A model generated the notes under the pieces. It did no database searches and was not told the origin of the DNA. It worked only from the letters and a program-made list of their open reading frames with translations. Both the position numbers and the translations under genes were made by a program. DNA of 64,000 bases from Sphingomonas azotifigens NBRC 15497 (lineage in GTDB: Bacteria; Pseudomonadota; Alphaproteobacteria; Sphingomonadales; Sphingomonadaceae), in contig NZ_BCTR01000005.1 in the NCBI RefSeq assembly GCF_002091475.1, positions 18,876-82,875 on the forward strand, in the 5' to 3' direction. Below are positions 51,942-59,362 of the stretch, in pieces (positions within the stretch are counted from its first letter, which is position 1; every line of letters begins with the position of its first letter).

Positions 51942-52844
51942 CTAGCGCCAGAGCGGCGCCTCGGCGTTGAGCATGTTGCGGATCGTCGTCGCCGCGACGC
52001 CCGCTTCGCCCATCGCATGGCTGATCTGGTCGAGCCCCTTGGCGACGTCGCCGGCGGCGAACAGGCCGGGGAGCGAGGTGCGCTGGTGGTCGTCGACCTC
52101 GAGGCAGCCGCTGGAGTCGGCGCGGGCGCCCGCCTCGACGGCTAGCTCCGATCGGATGTGCGAGCCGAGCGCGGGATAGAGGCTGTCGAACGCCAGCCGG
52201 CCGGCGGCCGTGGATAGCGCGATCCGCCCGTCTTCCAGCGCCCAGCCGGTAGCCGGGCCGTTGATGCAGGCAATGCCTGCGGCGTCGAGCGCCGCCAGTT
52301 GTTCGGCGGGCAGCGTATGGCGATCGGGGGCGATCAGCGTCACGTCCTTGGTGAAGCTGCGCACGAACAGCGCCTCGCGCGCGCCGTGTTCGCCGGTGCC
52401 GTAGACCGCAACGCGCCTGTCGGTCACTTCATAGCCGTCGCACACCGGGCAATAGCGGATCTGCCCCCGCGCCAGCGCGGCATCGTGCAGGGCGTCGGGC
52501 ATTGGCGGGCGGTGATTGACGACGCCGGTTGCCAACAACACGGATCGCGCGCGCACTTCGCGGTTGCCGATCCACGCCGCGAACCCGCCATCCTGCACCC
52601 GAAGACCCGTGACCTTCGCCGCCTCGCGCACGGTCCCGTATTTCTCGGCCTGGGCGCGCATCGCGGCGAGCAGGTCGAGGCCGGAAATGCCCTCCGGATA
52701 GCCGGCATGGTTATGGGTACAGGGAATCAGCGCGGCGCGGCTCGATCCGCAATCGAACAGGCGGATCTTCAGATGATAGCGGCTGAGATAGATGGCTGCG
52801 GTAAGCCCCGCCGGTCCGCCGCCGATGATGATGCAATCGTCCAT
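51942..52844 (-). CDS. Thioredoxin-reductase-like NAD(P)/FAD oxidoreductase
   Basis: A 300-residue flavoprotein. The FAD Rossmann motif is IIIGGGPAGLTAAIYLSR at residues ~5-22. A redox pair sits in CPVCDGYE (TrxB has CATCDG), followed by the NAD(P) motif VAVYGTGEHGAREA; the second FAD motif is FAAGDVAKGLDQISHAMGEA. The usual thioredoxin-contact features are not clear, and the NAD(P) loop GTGEHG is unusual, so the partner is unknown. It is on the minus strand inside the rimM-trmD gap, converging with the serine hydrolase six bases away. ATG 52844 (MDDCIIIGG) is the natural start. Confidence 0.88.
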   Translation of the reverse strand: MDDCIIIGGGPAGLTAAIYLSRYHLKIRLFDCGSSRAALIPCTHNHAGYPEGISGLDLLAAMRAQAEKYGTVREAAKVTGLRVQDGGFAAWIGNREVRARSVLLATGVVNHRPPMPDALHDAALARGQIRYCPVCDGYEVTDRRVAVYGTGEHGAREALFVRSFTKDVTLIAPDRHTLPAEQLAALDAAGIACINGPATGWALEDGRIALSTAAGRLAFDSLYPALGSHIRSELAVEAGARADSSGCLEVDDHQRTSLPGLFAAGDVAKGLDQISHAMGEAGVAATTIRNMLNAEAPLWR

Positions 52845-52901
52845 TTCGCGCCAGCGCTTGGAGGCGCGACAGGTTCCGCCGCCCGGTGCTAGGGGCGGGC
52901 C

Positions 52902-53267
52902 ATGGTTGCGCCAGACTATCTGCTCGACACCTGTGTCTGCATCCGCCTGTTGCGCGGCGGCGGCGCGCCCGTGGCGAAGCGGATCGCGGCCGCGGGGGCG
53001 GGGACGATCGCTCTCTCGGCGATCAGCCTTGCCGAACTGATGGCGGGCGCGGCGCCCGCCGCGGCGCTCGACGCGTTGCTCGCAAGGCTGCCGGTGCTCC
53101 CGTTCGACTCGGCGGCGGCACGTGCCTTTCCCGGCGCCCGCGCGGCACGCGGCCGCCACGATCGATTGATCGCCGCGCATGCGCTGGCGCTCGGCGCCGC
53201 GCTCGTAACCCATAATGGACGCGATTTCCGCGCCGTGCCCGGGCTGCGGATCGAGGATTGGTTCTGA
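52902..53267 (+). CDS. PIN-domain (VapC-like) ribonuclease toxin, first copy
   Basis: A 121-residue PIN nuclease. Acidic active-site residues are Asp9 (LLDTCVC), Glu45 (SLAEL), Asp87 (RHDRLIAAHA) and Asp108 (NGRDF), so the site is intact. VapC toxins cleave tRNA or rRNA and are held off by a VapB antitoxin, usually encoded just upstream; here the 57 bases upstream are only a divergent promoter gap, so no antitoxin precedes it. The AbrB-type antitoxin 57 bases downstream may serve it, or it may be an orphan. Similar in spacing to the toxin at 53587 (Asp9, Glu45). Confidence 0.87.
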   Translation: MVAPDYLLDTCVCIRLLRGGGAPVAKRIAAAGAGTIALSAISLAELMAGAAPAAALDALLARLPVLPFDSAAARAFPGARAARGRHDRLIAAHALALGAALVTHNGRDFRAVPGLRIEDWF

Positions 53268-53292
53268 GCCCGGATTGCGCTGAGGGCTGATT

Positions 53293-53313
53293 GTATATAC
53301 AGGGCGTATATAC
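53293..53313. promoter_or_regulatory. Paired GTATATAC palindromes before the antitoxin gene
   Basis: Two identical 8-bp palindromes GTATATAC (53293-53300 and 53306-53313), 13 bp centre to centre, end one base before the GGAGG ribosome site of the antitoxin gene. This is a typical layout for the operator of a self-repressing VapBC complex. Confidence 0.65.
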
Positions 53314-53324
53314 GGAGGCGACGC

Positions 53325-53594
53325 ATGGGCGAGGAATATCGCGCCAAGATCTTCAAGTCGGGCAATTCGCTGGCGCTACGCCTGCCCAAGGCGCTGGGCC
53401 TGAAGGAGGGCGCCGAAGTGGTGCTGCGCGAGGAACGTCGCGGGTTCTCGGTCGAGCCGGTGGACGGCGAGGCGCGGATCGGGGGGGATTGGATCGGCGC
53501 CATCCCGTATCTCAAGCCCATCCCCGACGAGGATCGAGAACTGGAAGAGCGCGAGCTCGACTGGGATCTCCGCAAGCTGCGGCGCGATGGCTGA
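53325..53594 (+). CDS. vapB: AbrB/MazE-type antitoxin (VapB)
   Basis: An 89-residue antitoxin. The N-terminal swapped-hairpin DNA-binding domain (~5-48) reads AKIFKSGNSLALRLPKALGL. The C-terminal tail (~60-89, acidic, DEDRELEERELDWDL) would wrap the toxin. It overlaps the next toxin gene by eight bases, the usual coupling in these modules. GGAGG lies six bases before the ATG. Likely represses its own promoter through the GTATATAC pair. Confidence 0.88.
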   Translation: MGEEYRAKIFKSGNSLALRLPKALGLKEGAEVVLREERRGFSVEPVDGEARIGGDWIGAIPYLKPIPDEDRELEERELDWDLRKLRRDG

Positions 53595-53964
53595 ACCCCT
53601 CTTCCTGCTCGACAGCAATATCTGCATCTATCTGCTCCAGGGGGCGGTGGCACCGCTCAACGCGCGCGTGCGGCACCAAGCGCGGGGTAGCCTGACGGTC
53701 TCCGCGATCAGCTATGCCGAGGTGCGCCTCGGCATTCGCGGACCGGAGGCGGAGCGTGCCTTGCAAGGATTTCTGCGCGACGTCGCATTATTACCCTTCG
53801 ACGCCGCCGCTGCCGAAGCCTATGCCCGCCTGCCGTTCCGCCGGGCGCGGCTGGACCGGCTGATCGCGGCGCAGGCGCTGGCCGCCGGGCTGACGCTGAT
53901 CACCAACAACGAACGGGATTTCGCCGACATCCCGAACCTCAAGCTCGAGAACTGGACGCTGTGA
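53587..53964 (+). CDS. vapC: PIN-domain (VapC) ribonuclease toxin, second copy
   Basis: A 125-residue PIN nuclease with an intact acidic site: Asp9 (LLDSNIC), Glu45 (SYAEVRLG), Asp90 ([11 protein letters not shown]) and Asp111 (NNERDF). It pairs with the AbrB-type antitoxin that overlaps its start. It should cleave a tRNA or other RNA when the antitoxin is lost. The stop codon overlaps the trmD start as GTGA (53961-53964), which ties an RNA-cleaving toxin to an essential tRNA methyltransferase. The two PIN proteins in this block align over their full length. Confidence 0.9.
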   Translation: MAEPLFLLDSNICIYLLQGAVAPLNARVRHQARGSLTVSAISYAEVRLGIRGPEAERALQGFLRDVALLPFDAAAAEAYARLPFRRARLDRLIAAQALAAGLTLITNNERDFADIPNLKLENWTL

Positions 53965-54695
53965 CCTTCGCTGCCACCATCGTGACGCTGTATCCCGAGA
54001 TGTTTCCTGGCCCGCTCGGCATCTCGCTTGCCGGGCGCGGGCTGCGCGAGGGGCTGTGGTCGCTGGAGACGGTGCAGATCCGCGATTTCGCCACCGACAA
54101 GCATCGTTCGGTCGACGACACCCCGGCGGGGGGCGGGGCAGGGATGGTGCTGCGCGCCGATGTGGTGGCGGCCGCGATCGACAGCGTCGCGCGGGAAGGC
54201 CGCCCGCTGCTAGCGATGACGCCGCGCGGCCGCCCGCTCACCCAGGACCGCGTGCGCGCGCTTGCGGCGGGTCCGGGCGCGATCGTGCTGTGCGGCCGGT
54301 TCGAAGGTTTTGACGAGCGCATTTTCGCGGCCCGCGACATCGAGGAAGTCTCGATCGGCGATTATATCCTCTCGGGCGGCGAAATGGCGGCGCTGACGCT
54401 GCTCGATGCTTGCATTCGGCTCGTTCCCGGCGTAATGGGCGCGGCTTCCAGCGGCATGGACGAGAGCTTCGAAACGGGGCTGCTCGAATATCCGCAATAT
54501 ACCCGACCTGTCGAATGGGAAGGGCGCACGATCCCCGAAGTGCTGCGATCGGGGGATCATGCGAGGATCGAAGCCTGGCGCAGAGCCATGGCGGAGACCG
54601 ATACACGGCTAAGGAGGCCAGACCTTTGGGAACGCCATGAGGGCGTTCGGGTCCAGTCTCCCTCTGGCGCGCGGCGAAAACATGGGACTGACTGA
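53961..54695 (+). CDS. trmD: tRNA (guanine37-N1)-methyltransferase TrmD
   Basis: A 244-residue SPOUT-class enzyme that methylates N1 of G37 in tRNAs reading CNN codons, needed to keep frame. Family blocks are [49 protein letters not shown] and the knot segment [20 protein letters not shown]. Length is normal. The GTG start overlaps the vapC stop as GTGA, so translation may depend on ribosomes coming from the toxin frame. rplS starts two bases after its stop. Confidence 0.96.
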   Translation: MTFAATIVTLYPEMFPGPLGISLAGRGLREGLWSLETVQIRDFATDKHRSVDDTPAGGGAGMVLRADVVAAAIDSVAREGRPLLAMTPRGRPLTQDRVRALAAGPGAIVLCGRFEGFDERIFAARDIEEVSIGDYILSGGEMAALTLLDACIRLVPGVMGAASSGMDESFETGLLEYPQYTRPVEWEGRTIPEVLRSGDHARIEAWRRAMAETDTRLRRPDLWERHEGVRVQSPSGARRKHGTD

Positions 54696-54696
54696 G

Positions 54697-55083
54697 ATGA
54701 ACCTCATCCAGACGCTCGAAGCCGAGCAGATTGCCAAGTTCAACGAAGCCAAGAAGATTCCGGAATTCCGCCCGGGCGACACCGTCCGCATCGGTGTGAA
54801 GGTCGTCGAAGGCGATCGTACCCGCGTGCAGAACTTCGAAGGCGTGTGCATCGCGCGCGCCAACAAGGGCATGGGTTCGAACTTCACCGTCCGCAAGATC
54901 TCGTTCGGTGAAGGCGTGGAGCGCGTATTCCCGCTCTATTCGCCGAACATCGATTCGATCGAGGTCGTGCGTCGCGGTGTCGTGCGTCGTGCGAAGCTCT
55001 ACTATCTGCGTGGTCGTACCGGCAAGTCGGCGCGTATCGCCGAGCGCCGCGACACCCGCACCGAGGCGCAGGCCGCCGAATAA
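54697..55083 (+). CDS. rplS: 50S ribosomal protein L19
   Basis: A 128-residue L19 at the interface of the ribosomal subunits. Conserved blocks are [42 protein letters not shown] and [23 protein letters not shown] chose ATG 54697, the usual L19 start and two bases after trmD; ATG 54682 (MGLTEMNL) is a possible earlier start. A strong terminator follows. Confidence 0.96.
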   Translation: MNLIQTLEAEQIAKFNEAKKIPEFRPGDTVRIGVKVVEGDRTRVQNFEGVCIARANKGMGSNFTVRKISFGEGVERVFPLYSPNIDSIEVVRRGVVRRAKLYYLRGRTGKSARIAERRDTRTEAQAAE

Positions 55084-55105
55084 GGCTGGCCTTCCCAGGA
55101 ACGCG

Positions 55106-55143
55106 AAAGGGCGTGTGGACCAGCCGGTTCACACGCCCTTTTT
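55106..55143 (+). terminator. Intrinsic terminator after rplS
   Basis: A perfect 12-bp stem AAAGGGCGTGTG / CACACGCCCTTT with a 12-base loop, ending in TTTTTC, 22 bases after the rplS stop. The best-formed terminator in the window. Confidence 0.93.
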
Positions 55144-55239
55144 CGTGACGGGCTATGCCGTGCCGCCGGCGCAGCACCAACGGGAATGCGCCCAGGACGG
55201 CATCGTCCGGGCGCATCGACATCGATCCGGTGGTGGGTA

Positions 55240-55548
55240 TCAGGCCGCGGCGCGGAAGCGCTTATTCTGCAGCAGGGCGCGGCCGCGGGCGGTCAACGTC
55301 GCGTCGCGGACCTCCGGACCGCCGATGCCGATCAGCAGCGCCTCATAGGCAAGCAGGCCGCGGTCACATAGGCCCTGGATGGCCGAGAGGAAGGCGTGGT
55401 GCCGGTCGAGCGACGCATCGAGGCCGAGATTGGCGGGGTTGAGCGTGGCGCTGCCCGGCCAGCTCTGCTGGAGCGCGCCAGCGATCGCAGTGATGCAGCG
55501 CGGATCGAGCGCACTGAGCGCCTCGTTACCATCCCCGCTCAACGGCAT
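55240..55548 (-). CDS. Small conserved-looking protein, paralogue of the one at 56377
   Basis: A 102-residue protein of unknown function. The central part ALQQSWPGSATLNPANLGLD, the FLSAIQGLCDRGLLAYEALL segment and the end DATLTARGRALL align with the protein at 56377-56667. The LTARGR end recalls the last strand of small winged-helix domains, but I cannot assign a family. The ATG is preceded by GAGGAGG at five-base spacing. It is convergent with rplS and divergent from the GAF gene. Confidence 0.72.
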   Translation of the reverse strand: MPLSGDGNEALSALDPRCITAIAGALQQSWPGSATLNPANLGLDASLDRHHAFLSAIQGLCDRGLLAYEALLIGIGGPEVRDATLTARGRALLQNKRFRAAA

Positions 55549-55955
55549 CACGTCCTCCTCAAATTCACGGCGCAATTTTCGAGAGCGGAAGGAGAGCCAC
55601 GAAGTGACTCGTCCCGAATCCCTCAAACTGCATGTGTCGGGACTTTGCCAGCGACTCTCGGCCGTCCCCGCAACATTCGTACGCGCGCCAGCAACCGAAT
55701 CGGTGTTTGCGTCTGCGCGTCGCTGCTGTTGCGCATCTTTTACCGCGCTAGGCAAAACTTGCCTAGATGTGGTTTGGATCCGAAACGAATTAAGCAGTTG
55801 ATAACTTTTGGGCACGTCTCGAATTGAAACAGGCGCGCGCGGTAGGCGGCGCGAGCGTTGGAATGCGTACTTGGTAGATTTCCGTACTGTCCGCCTAAGG
55901 CCATGCGGCATAGGAAGCTTAACGATTGCATCAAAGCATTGGTTAGGAAGTTGTG
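55549..55955. other. Divergent intergenic region with a perfect inverted repeat
   Basis: A 407-bp stretch between the small minus-strand gene and the GAF gene. It is less GC-rich than its surroundings. Its main feature is CTAGGCAA-AAC-TTGCCTAG (55748-55766). I see no convincing ORF, tRNA or terminator in it; both divergent promoters must lie here. Confidence 0.6.
55748..55766. promoter_or_regulatory. 19-bp inverted repeat, candidate operator
   Basis: CTAGGCAA and TTGCCTAG are perfect inverted copies with a 3-bp spacer (AAC). The size suits a dimeric regulator site. It lies between two divergent genes, about 200 bp from each start. Confidence 0.5.
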
Positions 55956-56348
55956 ATGTCGCGTTGGCGCATGGCCGACTGGGCAGCGGGCGCGTGCGGG
56001 GAACCGCTGATCGCCAGCGAATCCGGGCAGGTTGAGGTTCGAGTTGCGCGTGCCGCGGTGGCGCTTCTCCGCGGTGACGTGGCGGTTCTCCAGACGCTGC
56101 AGCGTACCGTCATGGCATCGGTGGACGGCGTCGAGTCGGGCGAATCTGCGCGCGACCTCGCCAATCCGCTTGACGCGCTCAAGAGCGGCTATTGCAGCCA
56201 GCTCTCCGTGCCATTGTGGCAGAATGGTCACCGGATTGGCGCGCTGGCGGTGTTGGGCCGCGAGGAGCGCCGGTTCAGCGATGCCGATGTCGCGCTGCTG
56301 CAGGCGCTGGCCGGGCAGCTCGACGCGGATCTGCGCAGCGTGCATTGA
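55956..56348 (+). CDS. Short GAF-like domain protein
   Basis: A 130-residue protein whose C-terminal half (~65-130) has the GAF pattern: SQLSVPLWQNGHRIGALAVL then FSDADVALLQALAGQLDADL. The N-terminal part is helical. There is no output domain, so it may bind a small ligand and act on a partner, or be a truncated sensor. ATG 55956 has GGAAG five bases upstream; the GTG one codon earlier is possible. It sits between two paralogous small genes on the opposite strand. Confidence 0.68.
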   Translation: MSRWRMADWAAGACGEPLIASESGQVEVRVARAAVALLRGDVAVLQTLQRTVMASVDGVESGESARDLANPLDALKSGYCSQLSVPLWQNGHRIGALAVLGREERRFSDADVALLQALAGQLDADLRSVH

Positions 56349-56376
56349 GGCGCGCGAAAAGCCGGCATGCTGCGGT

Positions 56377-56667
56377 TCAGTGCGGCGATTCCGTCCATTG
56401 CACCAGCATCGCGCGTCCCCGCGCCGTGAGCGCCGCATCGATCAGCATCGGCCCTTCGGCGTTGAAGATGAGCGCCTCGTAGGAAAGATAGCCGGCATCG
56501 CTAAGTGCCTCGACGATAGCGAGAAAACTGGATGCCGAGTCCTTGTCCGTGCCGAGGCCGATATCGGCGGGCGTCAGCAGCGCCGATCGCGGCCATTGCT
56601 GTAACAACCGCGCAGCACAGGCCACCGGAACATTGGTACGGATCGTAGCCAGACCATCCAACGACAT
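56377..56667 (-). CDS. Small conserved-looking protein, paralogue of the one at 55240
   Basis: A 96-residue protein of unknown function. LLQQWPRSALLTPADIGLG, FLAIVEALSDAGYLSYEALI and DAALTARGRAML align with the 55240-55548 product along most of the length. I chose the ATG at 56667 (MSLDGLATIR), which has GAGGAG ten bases upstream; an ATG six codons earlier lies at that GAGGAG. It converges on the GAF gene with 28 bases between the stops. Confidence 0.7.
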   Translation of the reverse strand: MSLDGLATIRTNVPVACAARLLQQWPRSALLTPADIGLGTDKDSASSFLAIVEALSDAGYLSYEALIFNAEGPMLIDAALTARGRAMLVQWTESPH

Positions 56668-57002
56668 GCGGTTACCGCTCCTCATCGATCAAGTGCGACC
56701 GCTCCGCAGCTAAATCGGCCCGTCGACTTCTGCGAACGAGTAGGTGAACCGCATCTTAACATCTTTTCGGGCGTCGTCGAGTATGTTTATGCACGATCAT
56801 GAAGATATTAGACGTTCAAGCGAATTCCAATTTTCTGTCAGTGACTTGATGAGTTCTTCCTGACCGCCGCCCGGCTGGCGCTACCGGCGCCGCTGGGGTG
56901 GCGTTTAACCTGCATGCGCCGATATCGGCCCCTTTACGCGCCGCCCCGGGGCGATAAACCCTCTCCGAGTCGGCCATTGGGTGCCGGGAGGCGGAGTGTT
57001 GG
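56668..57002. other. Intergenic region upstream of the DPP4-like peptidase gene
   Basis: A 335-bp stretch with an AT-richer part (about 56740-56870) followed by a GC-rich part. It must hold the promoters of the small minus-strand gene and of the peptidase gene. I see no convincing ORF, repeat or RNA gene. Confidence 0.55.
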
Positions 57003-59234
57003 ATGCGCAAATGGATGCTGGGCGTTGCCGGGGCGGCGATCGCGATGGGGTTGGGCATGGCTGATGCTGCCGCGCAGGCGCAGCCGGCCGAGGCGCTGAC
57101 GCTGCAACGGATCTTTTCGAGCCCCGCGCTGGATGGCCCGGCCCCGCGCGCAGTGCAGCTGTCGCCGGACGGCAAGTATCTCACCCTGCTGCGCAACCGC
57201 GACGACGATCGCGAGCGCTACGATCTGTGGGCGATGGATACCGCCAATGGCAAATGGCGGATGCTGGTCGATTCGAAGACGCTCGGCTCGGGCGCGGCGC
57301 TGTCCGAAGCGGAGAAGATGCAGCGCGAGCGCGCGCGAATCGGCGGCACCAAGGGCATCGTCGCCTATGACTGGGCGCCCGACGGGCATTCGATCCTGGT
57401 GCCGCTGGACGGCGAGCTGTTCCGTGCCCGGCTGACCGGCGAGGTGGAGAAGCTGCCCGCCGCCGCCGGCCCGAAGCTCAACGCTGCGCTCAGCCCGGCG
57501 GGCACCTTCGCCAGCTATGTCCAGGACCAGAACCTCGTGGTGATGAACCTGGCCAGCCGCCAGGTCACGCGCATCACCACCGATGGCGCCGGCACGGTGC
57601 ATTGGGGCGAGGCCGAGTTCGTCGCGCAGGAGGAAATGGCGCGGACCGACGGCTATTGGTGGTCGCCCGACGATCGCTATGTCGCGGTCGAGCGGTTCGA
57701 CGAGGCACCGGTCGGCATCGTCACCCGCGCGGCGATCGGCGCGGAGGGCACCAGCATCGTCCAGCAGCGCTATCCCAAGGCGGGCACGGCGAACGCGCTG
57801 GTCGATCTCTATGTGCTCGATCCCACCGGGCAGACGCGGGTCAAGGTGGATCTTGGCGCCGACCGCGACATCTACCTCGCGCGCGTCGACTGGAGCGCCG
57901 ACGGCAAGACGCTCTACGTCCAGCGCGAGAACCGGGCGCAGACCCAGCTCGATCTGCTCGCCGTCGATCCCGCGAGCGGTAGCTCGCGGGTGCTGTTCAG
58001 CGAGAAGGCCGCGCCGAACAGCTGGATCAACCTCAGCTACAGCTTCAAGCCGCTCGACGACGGCAGCCTGATCTGGTGGTCGGAGCGCGACGGGCACGGC
58101 CATCTCTATCGCTGGCAGGCAGGCACGTTCACCCAGCTGACCAAGGGGCCGTGGGAAGTCTCGCCCGACGGCATCACCGTCGACCAGAAGCGCGGCCGCC
58201 TCTACTTCCAGGGCAACAAGGACGATGTGCTCGAGCGGCACCTCTACTGGATCGATTACCGCAAGCCTGCCGCGATCACCCGGCTGACCGAGCGCGGCTG
58301 GTGGAATGCGGCCAGCATGGACGCGAGCGGCACGCGGGCAATCGTCAGCCGCTCGAACCCGAACCAGCCGCGCCAGGTCTATCTCGCTGACGCCGATGGC
58401 AAGCGGATCGCCTGGGTGCAGGAAAATGCGGTCAGCGACGCCCAGCATCCGTACCATGCCTATCTCGCCGCGCATCGCGAGCGCAGCTTCGGCACCGTCA
58501 AGGGCCCGGACGGCACCGAGCTGCACTGGGAGATGATCACCCCCAAGCTGGAGCCGGGCAAGCGCTATCCGGTGTTCTTCCAGCATTATGGCGGCCCGCA
58601 CTCGCAGACGGTGAGCCGCGCTTGGGGCGGGGCGCTCCAGCAATATCTGGTGCAGCACGGCTATATCTGGTTCCAGATCGACAATCGCGGCTCGGCCAAT
58701 CGCGGCGTCGCGTTCGAAAGCGCGATCTGGCACGCAATGGGCAGCGTGGAAGTGCAGGACCAGCTGGCCGGCGCCGCCTACCTCAAGTCGCTGCCCTTCG
58801 TCGATCCCAAGCGCATCGCCACCTATGGCTGGTCCTATGGCGGCTATATGACGCTGAAGATGCTCGAAGCGGCGCCCGGCACCTTCGCCGCCGGCGTGTC
58901 CGGCGCGCCGGTGACCAAGTGGGAGCTGTACGACACCCATTATACCGAGCGCTACATGGGCGATCCGCGCCAGGTGCCGGCGGCGTACAAGGCCTCCAGC
59001 ACGCTGGGTGATGCGGCGAAGATCGCCGATCCGCTGCTGATGATCCACGGCATGTCCGACGACAATGTCGTGCTGGAGAACGGCACCGCGATGTACGCGG
59101 CGTTGCAGCAGCAGCAGGTGCCGTTCGAGATGATGCTCTATCCGGGCCAGACGCACCGCGTCGGCGGGCCGGGCATCAGCGAGCATCTGTGGAACACCAT
59201 TCTGGGTTTCCTCGATCGCGCGCTAGCCAAGTAA
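57003..59234 (+). CDS. Exported S9 family dipeptidyl peptidase (DPP4-like)
   Basis: A 743-residue serine peptidase with a signal peptide (~1-25), an eight-bladed propeller (~40-480) and an alpha/beta hydrolase domain (~490-743). The triad is Ser611 in GWSYGG, Asp686 in HGMSDDNV and His718 in QTHRV. The VAQEEMARTDGYWW block in the propeller carries the paired glutamates that hold the substrate N-terminus in DPP4. It should cut X-Pro or X-Ala dipeptides from peptides in the periplasm. It is monocistronic with a good terminator. Confidence 0.93.
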   Translation: MRKWMLGVAGAAIAMGLGMADAAAQAQPAEALTLQRIFSSPALDGPAPRAVQLSPDGKYLTLLRNRDDDRERYDLWAMDTANGKWRMLVDSKTLGSGAALSEAEKMQRERARIGGTKGIVAYDWAPDGHSILVPLDGELFRARLTGEVEKLPAAAGPKLNAALSPAGTFASYVQDQNLVVMNLASRQVTRITTDGAGTVHWGEAEFVAQEEMARTDGYWWSPDDRYVAVERFDEAPVGIVTRAAIGAEGTSIVQQRYPKAGTANALVDLYVLDPTGQTRVKVDLGADRDIYLARVDWSADGKTLYVQRENRAQTQLDLLAVDPASGSSRVLFSEKAAPNSWINLSYSFKPLDDGSLIWWSERDGHGHLYRWQAGTFTQLTKGPWEVSPDGITVDQKRGRLYFQGNKDDVLERHLYWIDYRKPAAITRLTERGWWNAASMDASGTRAIVSRSNPNQPRQVYLADADGKRIAWVQENAVSDAQHPYHAYLAAHRERSFGTVKGPDGTELHWEMITPKLEPGKRYPVFFQHYGGPHSQTVSRAWGGALQQYLVQHGYIWFQIDNRGSANRGVAFESAIWHAMGSVEVQDQLAGAAYLKSLPFVDPKRIATYGWSYGGYMTLKMLEAAPGTFAAGVSGAPVTKWELYDTHYTERYMGDPRQVPAAYKASSTLGDAAKIADPLLMIHGMSDDNVVLENGTAMYAALQQQQVPFEMMLYPGQTHRVGGPGISEHLWNTILGFLDRALAK

Positions 59235-59270
59235 ACGCCTGCGTTCGTTTGCAGATACGTAGAAGACCGG

Positions 59271-59308
59271 GAGGCGCGCTGCGGCCGGGCAGCGCGCCTC
59301 TATTCTAT
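59271..59308 (+). terminator. Terminator after the DPP4-like gene
   Basis: A perfect 12-bp stem GAGGCGCGCTGC / GCAGCGCGCCTC with loop GGCCGG, followed by TATTCTAT. Confidence 0.82.
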
Positions 59309-59362
59309 AATAGGCGGGGAGAATAACTGCGCGCCTTCTGGGGCGCCTAGGAGGATGTCGCC

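Noticed and set aside
56934..59186. A 750-residue open frame antisense to the DPP4-like gene
   Set aside because: Repetitive Arg/Ala/Val composition and full overlap with a gene that has an intact catalytic triad.
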